64,000 nt of DNA from Thermatribacter velox (GCF_038396615.1 NZ_CP121689.1:1624001-1688000), one strand, 5' to 3'. Shown: positions 9,723 to 20,174, counted from the first letter of the stretch. Notes: generated by a model not told the origin, from the sequence alone. Numbers and translations are program-made.

Positions 9723-10675
9723 AGGTCTTGAGGTCTCTGAGGTGATTCCTCTTTTTGGGGTCTGGGTTTCGGGTGTGAGCGTTTCTCAGGATACCCTGGA
9801 CACCCTCCCAGTTTCCCTCCTGGAGAGTTCGGTGGAGTTCAGGAAAAAGATGGGGACAGTGGGCAAAGGTTCCTTGAACATACTGCAGGAGATGGAAGCG
9901 ATCCAGGACAAAGATGCTTTTGGGGAGGATTTCACGGCCTTTCTGCATCCAGGAAGTTCCATCTCCACAGAGGAAAATGCACTCCCAACGGTCCAGGTCA
10001 TCATGTTCCTCCAGGTACTCGAAGACCTCGAACCAGGGGTTTTCGGTGTCCTCATAGAGACCAGCAAAGGAGTGAGGGTGGCGGAGCTTGGTCCTTTCCC
10101 CATCTTGCACCTTTCCCTCATGGACATAGACGAGTTTGGCAAAGAGGCGTCTTGTTTCTTTGCTTCTGGGTATTCCTGATGCTTCTTTTTTCCTGCTGGG
10201 GACATGGTCCTCATCGGCTTCGATGAAGAGGTAGGGGCAAGACCTGCGAGAGACTTTTCCTCTTCCCCTCTCTGGGAAGGGGAGGTATCGGTCGCTTCCT
10301 CAAGGAGCAAAGCTTCAGGCAGGGGATTGATACGCCGTTCCTTCTTTCACCCTGTAGAAGAGTCAAGGAGGTGGATGTACTTTTGAGTTCCTCTCTTCCC
10401 ATAGTAGGTCCGCTGGTAGGTCACATCCCCAAAGGGGGTGAGGATGGTCCTTTTGTCCTTGCGCACCACCTCGAAGCTCTCTTTCTCCTTCTATCCTCTC
10501 TAATTTCCTGGTCTTTGGTGTCCAGGACCACCTTGAGGATTTCCCTTCCCACACCGTGCATGGTCTCCCAGAGGTCCTCTCCGAATTCCTGGAAGGTCAC
10601 CCCCTCCTCCAGAAAGTGGTCCACTGTTTCCAGCATCCTCTGACATCCTTTGAGAATATGCTGTACCATATCCAT
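9722..10675 (-). pseudogene. Degenerate ISLre2-family (UPF0236) transposase
   Basis: Starting at ATG 10675 with GGAGGTG upstream, pieces in shifting frames match the ISLre2 order: MDMVQHILKGCQRMLETVDH, then ILTPFGDVTYQRTYYGKRGT, then YLFIEADEDHVPSRKKE, VYVHEGKVQDGERTK, and CIFLCGDGTSWMQKG..LPKSIFVLDRFHLLQYV, which carries the DDE-like acidic residues. Several frameshifts and internal deletions are needed to join them, and the C-terminus is cut off where the ABC ATPase begins. The element is dead. Confidence 0.82.
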
Positions 10676-10835
10676 GGACCTCACCTCCAGAGAAGTGTGT
10701 TGTTACACAGACAAGGTTTATACCACACTGGACGGTGAGGTCCTTTGTGTTTCTTTGAGACGCCTACAATGAACTTACATCACCTCTTTCCTCCTCCAGG
10801 TTGGGGTGGTAAAATACTCTTGAGGAGGGAAGGAT

Positions 10836-13800
10836 GTGTTCACTCCCATTCTGAAAAGAACTTTATCTCTACTTACCGGGATTTTTGCTTTTCTGGTTCT
10901 TCTTGGGTTTTCCTCTGTTTTTGGGAAAGAAACAGACTTCTTGCAAATTCTCTACAAATGGGAACCACTGCAGGAATCTGACGGAGTGTCACGCATCATC
11001 GCTAATGCCTCCCACACCCCCACCAGTGGCCCTTTTCAGGATGGAAACCTTCTGGCTTTTGTAGTGCGGAAGAACGTTCTTGTGGTCGTTGACTGTGCGA
11101 CTCAAAAGGTTATCTGCGAGAAGGCATTTCCTGAACAGTGCATCCTTCATGGTCTGTGTGAGGGATATGTCTTTTACTACGCTGGCGAAGCCGTAGACAC
11201 GCAGGTACTCTCCCTTGAAACACAAAAAGAGAAAGTATTCCCTGGAAACCTGGTCCTGGTTGCCGAGGGTGGATTTTTGGTAACCAACGACCGGGGCGTA
11301 GTTCACGTCTTCGATGTAGAAACGGAAGAATGCCTTCTAAGTGAGCCCGTTCCTGGAGGAGGACAGCCAGTAATTGCCTTTGGGAAGGTAATCCTTGTGC
11401 CCACCCAGGATGCACAACGGAATTTCGGCGGATATCTCGGTTTCCTTCCTCAGGATCGCAAGCGCTTCCCCATTACCCACCTCTCCCCAGGAGTGCGGTT
11501 CTTTTTCCCCGAACGAAGTGGTCACACCTGGGAGAGCCGGAATTCCATTCCGAGCACATTCCTCCCCATTCTTTGCCAGGAGAGGGATGCAGTGTTCCTG
11601 GAATTCCTCGATGAAGCTGGTGAAATGGTGCAACGGTTCCCTCTTCCAGATATCGTCCCTGCCCCACGTATTGTTCCTTCACCGCTTCATTTTTTCGATG
11701 CATTTTCTGGCAAGATGCTCCTCGCTATCGAGGATGAAACTGAGACGTTCCATTTTTTTATTGCCGATACCAGAGAACCACCAATTTCCCTGGGCCAATT
11801 TACGCCTCGTGGTAAAACCACGCTCTATGGTGCTTTCCTGGATGACGACACCGTAATCATCGTCGAGGAAAAGGGTCCTAAGGAAACCGTTCTCCATGCA
11901 TTTTCCCCCGATGGAAGGCGAGTTACCGAAAAAACCCTCTGGCCCCCGGGATTGAGCGCGAGAAGGTGCCGGGTGGTGGGCGGAAAAGAACTCCTTGCTA
12001 CCCAGGGACATCTCCTGCTGCGCTATGCTCTTCCTCCGGGAGAACTCACCGGGGTCTTCGTCTTCCCCGAAGGATATGATCCGAGTGAAAGGGTCCTCGT
12101 TCTCCGAGATAAGGGATGCACCTTCCTCAGTAATCGCTTCGAACGGGACGAAGGAATCGAAAACCCGATGCTGGTCGCTTTCGATATTTCTGGCCCAGGC
12201 TGGCCCCTCCCCATAGAACTCGTAGAAGTGTCTCCTCATGGGGAAAGTCTTTCCGAGGTTTTTGAAGATTTACCCACCGAGCTTCGTTTTCACACCCTCC
12301 CGGAACTCGAGAAACTCCTCTCGGTGAGTGTGAAGGAGGTCTCTATCACCAAAGAGGAGGAACGCCTTACCTTTACCTGGCTTACCCCCAAACTCCAGGA
12401 TAGCACCCCCAAGGTGACCACGGTCACCGCCTCCTTGGGGCCGGCTCAAAGAACTTTCGCCATGACCGTTATTCCCTTTCCCAATCCTCTTTACCTTGAA
12501 GTTCAGACGTATCCCGAAGGGGAACACCTCGTAGCCAACTGGACGCTCAGGAACAACGCTCCGGTGGATATCGACGATTTACGTTTCAACCTTGAAACTA
12601 AGAACCTCCAGTTTGTTAGCGGTGATCCATTGCCAGAACGGATTGCCAAAAAAGAAGTAATCCATGGAAAAATCTTTTTCAAATACCTCCCGAGCACACC
12701 AGAGTGCCAACCCCTGTGGAATGGCTATACCTTCTTGGTTTCTGGCACACTCCGGGTCACCTCCCGCCGCGGTACTGCCGAGGCTTCCTTTGACACTCCG
12801 TACACCGTGCACCCGGAATATGCTTTCGAAATCCAGATCCAGCAGGATCCTGAGCGGCCATGGTCGTACCTCTTCGCTGATGATATCCTCCGGCACCTCC
12901 AGGTCTTCGATGCCGCAGGAAACAATATTACCGGGAATTTAACCTTAGAAAAACGCGATGACTACGTGGTACGGATACAGGGAGTCGCTCCCGGTTTTCC
13001 AAGTACATCCCTTCCGCTTCGCCTTATCTGGGAGCAGGACTGGCGGATTTTCGAATTCCAGGCAAGGTTGGGGAGTCCAAAAACACGGATCGTTGCTCCA
13101 CTCCTTCGAGGGAGCTGGGATATCTCCTTTGCTTTTCCTGGGAATACCATCCAGCAAGTAGTGGAACCTTGGAGATTCACTCCACCCCGGTTCACCCTGA
13201 CCCTCCCGCCCAACGCCCATCCGGTAGCAGACTTCCTCATTTCCGAAGATGAAATGCACTATTTCAGGAGCGTGGCATTTGATGGAAGCGCTTCCTCCGA
13301 CCCTGATGGGGTGATCATCAAGTACGAGTGGTCCTGGCCTGGTTCAGCCATAATTGAAGCACGAGAATTTGCCCATTTCTTTTCTGTGCCTCAGATCATG
13401 CCGGTGACTCTTAAGGTTACCGATGACCGTTGGCAAACGACAAGTGTCACGAAAGAAGTGGCTGTGGACCAAAGACGAACTATTGGCGGCAGGCGCCTCA
13501 CCATTCCTCCTGCCTTTGCGCGACAAAACTCCGCCACCTACGAAGTGGAGGTTTTGACTGGAGACCTGGAAAATGCTGGTACCGATGCCCAGGTGTTCCT
13601 TGCTCTCTATGAACCCGAGGAGCGGGAAGGTGTACGGTACGGCTCAGGGGTTATGCGGCTCTTCCATAGCGGTAACCCCTTTGAACGAGGACGGCGGGAT
13701 ATCTTTTCAGTTACCGGACGGGCTATCGAAAACCTCGACCACATCGTCCTTCTCCATGACAATTCCGGAAATAAACCCGGCTGGTTTGTCTTAGGACTTA

Positions 13801-15110
13801 AGGTGAAAGACACCCGCTCGGGGACCGAATGGGTATTCCTTCCCAACCGGTGGCTGGCTCTTGATACAGGGGATAGAAAAACCTATGGGAAGTTCACCCC
13901 AGTAACCGACCTTTACCCTGCTGGCATTTTTGCAGAAGGTGAGCGAAAATCCCTCAACCTCGTCGAAGCAAGTGACACGGTTTTCATCCTTCCCGAGGAC
14001 TGTACCCGTTTTTACTTCACCTGCCTCGATGGCCAGAGGGATATGGAAGTGTTCCGTCAGGATGGCCGCTTCCTCGGTCGACAATCGGCCAATCCTGCCT
14101 GGAGGAAACGGGAGCCACCGTACCTTCCCGAAGATGAATGGGGAGTAGCCTTTGAAGCCGCAACCCTCACCCGTCCAGAACGGTTCCTCATAAGAACCCG
14201 CAAGGGAACCGAGGTCAGGGAGAAAACCGTCTGGGTTTTTCCTGCAAACTGGGCCAATTACAAAAACGAAGCACTCCAGGCAGTGGTCTTATCCGCCCTC
14301 GAAGGGAAAACCGAGGTCTTCCTGTGTGGGAAAACCGTTCGAGAATACTTGGCCGGACTAAACCCCGATGTGGTGAATGCTTCCCTACCGGTGATCGATT
14401 ATGGCGTGAGTGCTTTCTCCATTTTCGGTGTTTCTCCGGATGATTACCTCACTGATGCCCTTTCTGAAGGACTTGGAGATTACCTTACCAACCAGAAAAG
14501 CCTTATCCAGCAATTTGGTTTTACCCTGGGACTGGCTTCAAGCACCGTTGACCTCCTCGATTACCTCTATGACGCTCTCAACTGGTCGGTGCAACTCCCT
14601 GGAGTGGTATCGGGTTCAGTCGCGCAAGCATATAAAGTCATTCTCCTTCAGGAACTCGGTCAAAACGACCCAACCCTTCGGCAGATAACTCTCCTCCTTG
14701 AGCGAAGTAAAACTCTGGTGGAGGAAATCATCGGTTGTTTCGAATCTAACGACCCAGATTCCTGCAAAGGGAAGCTTGCCACTCTGAGAACACTGACAGT
14801 GGGAAACAACCCCTTTAGTCCCACCCTTTCTGACCACGCTATGAATTATGAAGCCCTGGGAGTTACTGACTGTGAACCCGTAAGGCCTGATTATCCGCTA
14901 GCTATTCTCCTTTCTCTTGCCGCAAGCAATGTCAAAAACTGGCGAGAGAACGGCCATTCCATCTATAGGCAGGATGCTCTTCTCAACATCCTTCCCCATG
15001 ACCCAGTTACCGATACCAATGCGGCTCTTGATGTCTACGAACCGCTCCTCCAGACCATCATTCAAACTGGAAGCATTCTCATTAACGTATGCCTTCTCAG
15101 CGGAACATAG
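10836..15110 (+). CDS. Very large secreted protein with a PKD domain
   Basis: A 1424-aa protein from GTG 10836 (GAGGAGGG 6 nt upstream; the overlapping ATG at 10834 reads into a stop). It has a signal peptide (LKRTLSLLTGIFAFLVLLGFSSVFG). Residues ~30-430 are beta-rich with recurring blade-like strands, suggesting a propeller. A PKD domain occupies about 793-880 (FDGSASSDPDGVIIKYEWSW). The C-terminal 400 residues are unrecognised, with helical stretches around 1190-1400 and a few cysteines. PKD modules are extracellular and mediate binding. It is probably exported; it could be a surface or polysaccharide-binding protein. No partner gene is obvious. Confidence 0.8.
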   Translation: MFTPILKRTLSLLTGIFAFLVLLGFSSVFGKETDFLQILYKWEPLQESDGVSRIIANASHTPTSGPFQDGNLLAFVVRKNVLVVVDCATQKVICEKAFPEQCILHGLCEGYVFYYAGEAVDTQVLSLETQKEKVFPGNLVLVAEGGFLVTNDRGVVHVFDVETEECLLSEPVPGGGQPVIAFGKVILVPTQDAQRNFGGYLGFLPQDRKRFPITHLSPGVRFFFPERSGHTWESRNSIPSTFLPILCQERDAVFLEFLDEAGEMVQRFPLPDIVPAPRIVPSPLHFFDAFSGKMLLAIEDETETFHFFIADTREPPISLGQFTPRGKTTLYGAFLDDDTVIIVEEKGPKETVLHAFSPDGRRVTEKTLWPPGLSARRCRVVGGKELLATQGHLLLRYALPPGELTGVFVFPEGYDPSERVLVLRDKGCTFLSNRFERDEGIENPMLVAFDISGPGWPLPIELVEVSPHGESLSEVFEDLPTELRFHTLPELEKLLSVSVKEVSITKEEERLTFTWLTPKLQDSTPKVTTVTASLGPAQRTFAMTVIPFPNPLYLEVQTYPEGEHLVANWTLRNNAPVDIDDLRFNLETKNLQFVSGDPLPERIAKKEVIHGKIFFKYLPSTPECQPLWNGYTFLVSGTLRVTSRRGTAEASFDTPYTVHPEYAFEIQIQQDPERPWSYLFADDILRHLQVFDAAGNNITGNLTLEKRDDYVVRIQGVAPGFPSTSLPLRLIWEQDWRIFEFQARLGSPKTRIVAPLLRGSWDISFAFPGNTIQQVVEPWRFTPPRFTLTLPPNAHPVADFLISEDEMHYFRSVAFDGSASSDPDGVIIKYEWSWPGSAIIEAREFAHFFSVPQIMPVTLKVTDDRWQTTSVTKEVAVDQRRTIGGRRLTIPPAFARQNSATYEVEVLTGDLENAGTDAQVFLALYEPEEREGVRYGSGVMRLFHSGNPFERGRRDIFSVTGRAIENLDHIVLLHDNSGNKPGWFVLGLKVKDTRSGTEWVFLPNRWLALDTGDRKTYGKFTPVTDLYPAGIFAEGERKSLNLVEASDTVFILPEDCTRFYFTCLDGQRDMEVFRQDGRFLGRQSANPAWRKREPPYLPEDEWGVAFEAATLTRPERFLIRTRKGTEVREKTVWVFPANWANYKNEALQAVVLSALEGKTEVFLCGKTVREYLAGLNPDVVNASLPVIDYGVSAFSIFGVSPDDYLTDALSEGLGDYLTNQKSLIQQFGFTLGLASSTVDLLDYLYDALNWSVQLPGVVSGSVAQAYKVILLQELGQNDPTLRQITLLLERSKTLVEEIIGCFESNDPDSCKGKLATLRTLTVGNNPFSPTLSDHAMNYEALGVTDCEPVRPDYPLAILLSLAASNVKNWRENGHSIYRQDALLNILPHDPVTDTNAALDVYEPLLQTIIQTGSILINVCLLSGT

Positions 15111-16189
15111 CCTTTTTTGTGGGAAATCCTACCCAAGTTGATACACCTCTGGTAAAACTCCCTATACGGCAATAACCTGGATACGGGTCATCTCGCAAAA
15201 ATCAAGGATAGCCAGGTAAGGCTCCTTTCCATACCTCAGGCACGCCCGAACTCCTTCACCCCACCTTGCAAATGGTCCAAACCGCCAGCCTTTCAGCACT
15301 CCCCTCAGTGAGAATTTCCTGAACTTACTAGTTGAGAGGCTTCAAATTTACACAAAACCCGAATTCTTTTTTCAGAAACACGTATTTTGTGGTGGCATAT
15401 TCTATTTTGTGTTACGGCAACTCCCAAAGGGCAACAAAACCTCTTCTCTGAAAAACGAGTCGTAACCCTTTTGCTAATCCTCTGAGTTTCTCATCCCAAA
15501 ATTTCCTTTAAAAATTTGAATCCTAAGAATCTTTGATGAGATAGCCAGTCGAGAGTCATTCTTATACTTCTCTCCATGCCTTTGAGTACACATCGAAACT
15601 ATCTGACCCTCCATCCCCTATCCTTGACAAGAGCTCAGTGGTTAAAATTTTGCGAGGGCGGAAGAGAAAACCTCACCGGTCTTTCCTCATAAACCGTTTC
15701 TTCGTCGAAAGGGTGTCAGAGGATTTCTAACATTCTCCTTGTCCAAGCCACAATTGCCGTGTTGCACCCCTCCAAAAGGCACTTTCGGTAATAAAGCTGA
15801 AGATACGGAGAAAAGCGCTGAGCCGATCAGGAAAGCTCCACCATCGCCCCTCTCGGCCACGTATATTACCCTGCTTGACGAGACGACCAGATATACCCTA
15901 CCTCCTGGAGCGTAGTGCTGAGAACTCAACCCATATAGGAAGCCTATTTTTCAGACCGACCGCACTGTTTCACCCGATCAATCTCTAAACTGTAACCTTG
16001 GCCAAAATGGAATCCAATCTCCAACTTCCCATCCTCAGTTCATAAACCTATCATCTCCCTCTCTGCCTCCTTAGTACCAAGACTCAAAAAAACCTCCAAT
16101 AACTTCAAATCCTGAGTCAGAAGATGACCTTCCCCCGGTTGAGTGGAGGCAAAGAAAAGGAGAGCATCATGAACTGGAGGTGTCAGAAA
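15111..16189. other. 1.1-kb stretch with no recognisable gene
   Basis: Frames on both strands are short and interrupted and none has family-like motifs. It lies between the giant secreted protein and a dead IS3 element and is probably decayed sequence. A TTGACA occurs at about 15624 but no gene follows it. Confidence 0.5.
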
Positions 16190-17329
16190 ATGGAAAGAAG
16201 AAAGTATGACCGAGAGTGAAGCTCTCGATTTTGCGTCTTGTTCAGGAAAGGAAGTAGAGTGTAGCACAGGTTTCGCCAGGGACTTTGGTATTGGGGAAAG
16301 TCTTATCTATACGTGGAAAAGGACTTTCCGAGAAGAACCACAGGACCCTTTTCCTGGAAAGGGAAACCTTCGAAAGGATGAGGCCTATGTGCGCTAATGA
16401 GAAAAAGAGCTCAAAAGGGTTGCTGAAGAAAAAGACTATCAAAAAAGCGCGTGAACTTTTCTCAAAGACACCAAAATGAAATTCTCTTTTCTGGATACCC
16501 ACCGCTACCTTTTCGGTGGAGAGGTTGAGTCAAAGTCTTGCAGGTTAGGGTAGAGGGGGTATTACGCCTTTTTGAAGGAGCGGCGAATCGAAGGAAGCTA
16601 AAGCCAATCGAGAACTCCTTACGGCCACCACGAAGGCTTTTGAGGGAAGGAAAAGTATGTATGGGAGTCCCAGGATGACTGCTTTCCTCACGAAGAAGGG
16701 CTATAGGTGGGGAGAAACCGGATAATTCGACTGATAAGGAAGTATGACTATGCAACACGAACTCGGAAGCGGTATCGGGTCACCACCAATTCGGCTCATG
16801 CCCTCAAGAAAACTCCCAATCCGGTACACCAGGGATTCCAGGCTGAGAGACCAGATTCTATTGCTGTTTTGATATCGCCTGTATCCCCAGGAAAGAGGGG
16901 TGGCTGTATCTTTCGGTCATCATGGACCTCTACTCCCAGAAAGTGGGAGGCTGAGATGCCAACGAGAGACTGAACCAGGAATTCCTCCTTTGGGTCCTTC
17001 AAAAGCTTTGGAACGGAGAAAGCCGGCTTGTCCCCTTCCCCATCACCCCATCAGGGGATTCAGTATAGTTATCCAGTATCCGAGGATTGCCACAAGACAC
17101 GGGGTGATCCCCAGCATGAGCAGAAAAGGAAACCGTTCCGATAATGCGGTGATGGAATCATTCTTTAAGACCCTAAAGACCGAACTCATCGGAAGAAAAT
17201 ACAAGACCCAAGAAGAAGTAAAACTGAGTCTCTTTGTCTCCATTGAGGGATTCTATAACTCAGAAAGACTATTCCACACTGGGGTAGAGGAGAAAAGAGG
17301 AATTTGAAAGACAATACGAGTTAGAGTAA
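16190..17329 (+). pseudogene. Degenerate IS3-family transposase (OrfA and OrfB)
   Basis: OrfA remnants begin at ATG 16190 (GGAGGTG upstream): MERRKYDRE, then out of frame KLSILRLVQERK, then FARDFGIGESLIYTWKRTFREE and PFPGKGNL, a typical IS3 helix-turn-helix protein. OrfB pieces follow: VGRNRIIRLIRKYDYATRTR, RVTTNSAHALKKTPN, the core strand with DLYSQKVGG-like sequence, then HGVIPSMSRKGNRSDNAVME and SFFKTLKTELIGRKYKTQEE, ending EEFERQYELE at 17329. The DDE residues are scattered over at least four frames, so the element cannot transpose itself. Confidence 0.85.
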
Positions 17330-17332
17330 AAT
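17304..17332 (+). promoter_or_regulatory. Candidate promoter at the end of the dead IS3
   Basis: TTGAAA (17304-17309), 17-nt spacer, TAAAAT (17327-17332). The hexamers coincide with the last codons of the IS3 transposase, so the promoter for the downstream gene at 17407 may be IS-derived. Confidence 0.5.
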
Positions 17333-17406
17333 AACAGTGCTTCCACCTTTTGGGGGAAGTCCAGTATGATGCAGAGTAAGAATGTGCAGACAAAGGAGGG
17401 CGAGGA

Positions 17407-18513
17407 ATGAGATACGTTTCCCTTGTTCTTGTGCTTTTTGGGTTCCTTGCAGGAGGTATGGCCCTCGCATCGTCTCAGGATGTTGTCATCATTGACGATC
17501 CATCCTTTGTTCGCCTCATCGCTCATCCAAACCCAGACTATCGCCTCATGTGGGCCACAGACTACGTTCTTGAGGTCCAAGCCATGGACCCGGCAAAACC
17601 CGTGGAGGTTTCCTATCTTCTCCTCGATTCTTCGGGGACGCCCGAGTTACAGACTTCAGGCGTGGAGGTGCGGGAGAACGATTTCATCGCTGGATGGGAT
17701 CCCGGGAAGCAGTATTACTTTCATACTGAAGTTGGGGGATGGGCCCGTCCGGAATTTGCTGCGAATCCTCAGTATTTCCCTTTTCCTCACTACCGAACCC
17801 TTCTCCTGGTTCTTGCCCGCTATGAGAAAATATACGCTGTTTTCCTGCGAGAGAACGATGGGCAGGTGACGTTTCAGGTCCTTCAAGGTGGACCTTTCCA
17901 AGGCCTTGAGGTCCCCGGACTCGGGAGAGTGACCATGCGAGATGGACAGTTCGAGATTCTCTCTTTCGGGGAGCCGATTGAGGTTGGCCTCTGGGCCAAG
18001 GGAAAGTACCTTCATGACGAGGTGGCGGGTTTCGCTCGTCCAGAGTTTGCCCAAAACCCAAAGTACTACCCGATTCCACACTATGGGCTCTTCATGCTCA
18101 TGATTGCCCGGTATGGCAAGATTGGGGTCATTATCGGAAATGAGAACGACGGGAGAATTGGGACTATCGTGCTTTCTGGGTCCCGGGTTCTTGGGGAAGA
18201 AACGATTCCGGGTCTCTGTACTGTCCGGGGTCTCTCGGGATCTCGCATTCTCGTGAGAGCGCTGGGGGGACCCGTGGAGGTCACCCATTTCGGCTTTGAC
18301 AACACCTGTTATCAGTGGGAGGTGGGGGGATGGGCCCGTCCCGGGTTCCAGGAAAATCCCCAGGTGCTTCCCCTCAGGCACTACACCCCGGGCTTCTTTA
18401 CCCTCAGTCGGTACAATAGAATCGGGGTCTTCTTCTACAACGAGAATGATGGAATCCTTGGAGTCCTCCCCGTACAGGGAGTCGGGAACCCCAAAGAACC
18501 TCCCGCTTTCTAG
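17407..18513 (+). CDS. Secreted protein with three copies of an unrecognised ~100-aa repeat
   Basis: The 368-aa protein has AGGAGGG 6 nt before its ATG and a signal peptide (MRYVSLVLVLFGFLAGGMALA). The body contains three aligned repeats: EVGGWARPEFAANPQYFPFP, EVAGFARPEFAQNPKYYPIP and EVGGWARPGFQENPQVLPLR, each followed by H-Y, an alternating hydrophobic strand, LARY/IARY/LSRY, and ENDGQV, ENDGRIG or ENDGILG. Copies start near residues 115, 200 and 302. The conserved tryptophans, aromatics and END triad suggest a binding module, perhaps for carbohydrate or metal, but I know no family of this pattern. It sits among other exported proteins; the gene downstream is a broken serpin. Confidence 0.78.
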   Translation: MRYVSLVLVLFGFLAGGMALASSQDVVIIDDPSFVRLIAHPNPDYRLMWATDYVLEVQAMDPAKPVEVSYLLLDSSGTPELQTSGVEVRENDFIAGWDPGKQYYFHTEVGGWARPEFAANPQYFPFPHYRTLLLVLARYEKIYAVFLRENDGQVTFQVLQGGPFQGLEVPGLGRVTMRDGQFEILSFGEPIEVGLWAKGKYLHDEVAGFARPEFAQNPKYYPIPHYGLFMLMIARYGKIGVIIGNENDGRIGTIVLSGSRVLGEETIPGLCTVRGLSGSRILVRALGGPVEVTHFGFDNTCYQWEVGGWARPGFQENPQVLPLRHYTPGFFTLSRYNRIGVFFYNENDGILGVLPVQGVGNPKEPPAF

Positions 18514-18515
18514 TC

Positions 18516-18854
18516 TCCAGAGTTTGCCTTTCGACTCCTTGGAGAAGTTGCTGAAAGGGAGAAAGGGAACATCCTCCCCTCCCCCTACAGTCCCGTTGAG
18601 TCATTTTCCATGATCCTTGGAGGTGCCCGTGGTGAAACGGAGAGAGTCCTATTCTCTGTCCTCGGCCTTGAGGGATGCTCGGGCAAAGATGCAGATCGAG
18701 AGCGGGCGAAACTCCGGGAGGCCCTCAAAGCCCTGGACAAGGACTTGGAATCTCCTTTGAGGTCGCCAATGTTCTCTGGGGGCAACGAGGCATAGCGTTT
18801 CGTGATGAGTTCCTTAAAGAGAGCGAGGCCCCTTTTGGGGCACGTCGGGACGAG
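18516..18854 (+). pseudogene. Serpin (serine protease inhibitor) fragment
   Basis: Immediately after the previous stop an open frame reads SPEFAFRLLGEVAEREKGNI, then LPSPYSPVESFSMILGGARG, ETERVLFSVLGLEG, matching the serpin N-terminal helices and the S-P-L-S region. After a frameshift near 18740 it continues ISFEVANVLWGQRGIAFRDE, the serpin strand and helix with A-N-x-L-W. There is no start codon, and the reactive-centre loop and C-terminus are missing. At about 18855 the frame passes straight into HEAT-repeat sequence, so this is the joint of a deletion. Serpins are occasional in thermophilic bacteria. Confidence 0.75.
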
Positions 18855-19464
18855 AGTAAAGACCCTTTTGTGCGCGAGGACAGTGCCGAAGCTCTGGGCA
18901 AAATCGGAAACCCCAGAGCAATACAACCTTTGATCGAAGTTTCCGGAAAATGAATACCGAAAATTCCGACCTCTGGTGGAAGGCTTCCTGAACCCTTTTA
19001 CACACCAAGGATTCTGCGGTGGTGGAAGTCTTTTGTGAAGCGCTGCAGCACGATATTCCTCAAGTGCGGATGGGTGCGGCCTATACCCCGGGAGAAATCG
19101 GCGATATCCGGGCCGCGGAACCCCTTCCTGTGACCCTTCGGGGAGAAAACCTTGGCCTGGAAAAGACCGCCGCCTGGGTCCTGAGTCAAATTGGTGGTCC
19201 AAGAGTACCTGAGGTCCTGTGTGAAGCACTATCGCAAAAAGACATCGTCATCATCGCCGGGGCATACGAGTTTTTGTCGTTCACTGTCCACCAGGTGTGG
19301 AGGAAAATCTACTTGAAGTTCTCGACCACTTCGAGGAAGACGAAATGGCCGAACTGTTGCTCCGGTCGGAAAATCCAATTCTTCGCGGAGGCGCCAGACA
19401 GTGGGCCAGAAAGCGAAATCATGAATTACTACTGGACACATTCAGTCAGAACGGGGATGACTGA
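18855..19464 (+). pseudogene. HEAT-repeat (PBS lyase-like) protein remnant
   Basis: Recurring helical pairs of the HEAT_2 type are visible: DPFVREDSAEALGKIGNPRA followed by IQPLIEV, then VVEVFCEALQHDIPQVRMGA, TLRGENLGLEKTAAWVLSQI and VLCEALSQKDIVI, and after another shift GVEENLLEVLDHFEEDEMAE and ILRGGARQWARKRNHELLLD, ending in TGA at 19464. At least two frameshifts and a missing 5' end show it is broken. HEAT proteins act as scaffolds; the partner is unknown. Confidence 0.75.
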
Positions 19465-20146
19465 AACAATATAGGCAAAGACCTGGACCAAGAAGGCATA
19501 CCAAAAGGTTTCCCCACATCCTCTAAACCATTTGGTAAACCCGGTTACCCTTTCTTTTCCCGGCAAGAATCCCTTCTTCGCGCCGGCTCCTTTTTCCCAT
19601 ACAAACCCACCAACTGGGCCTGAGCCAGAACGTGCTGGTCCATTCCCTTGAAAAGTCTTTTGCGAGTCATTTTCGGATCCGGCCTGACCATGGTACCCAG
19701 AGCAAAGATTCTGAAACAGTAGCGGTGGGTGCCAAAGGGTGGCTTTGGTCCCATAGAGGCATTCTGGCGGAAAAAGTTTCAACTCTGGACTGTTCCATCA
19801 GGGAGAAACTTTTCCTCAGGAATCCTTTCTGGTAAATCCCGTTTTTCGGGAGGAATATTATAAAGAACCAATGGGTAATGACCCCAACAAATGGGACGTC
19901 CAGGCCTTCGACGAGGATGGCAAAGGACCTGGTCTCTCGGGGAGGGTTTTTCCAGTGCAAAGAAACTCTATACCTATCAATCTCCCGTTTTTCATTCTTT
20001 CAAACAGCGATGATCGACCGGTAAACCCTATTATCGCCCTCACCCTCCGAAAAGACAATATTCACGATGGACTGGAGCTATGGTCGCAGAAGTTCCAAGA
20101 CGTAGTCAGCCGGTACATTCGAATTTTTCCTGATGGAAAAATAAAA
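19465..20146. other. Probably decayed coding sequence, family not recognised
   Basis: No intact gene. The longest plausible piece is plus-strand 19871-20176 (VFPVQRNSIPINLPFFILSN and DNIHDGLELWSQKFQDVVSR), which has a protein-like composition but no start signal and runs into the terminator of the neighbouring minus-strand gene. Minus-strand frames at 19545-19754 are equally undecided. I see nothing to name. Confidence 0.35.
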
Positions 20147-20174
20147 AAGCGGAAGAGGACATCCTCTCCCGCTT
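20147..20174 (-). terminator. Rho-independent terminator of the OB-like secreted protein gene
   Basis: AAGCGG-A-AGAGGA / TCCTCT-C-CCGCTT hairpin; on the minus strand it is followed by a run of Ts. It lies 25 nt past the stop of the gene at 20199-20777. Confidence 0.8.
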
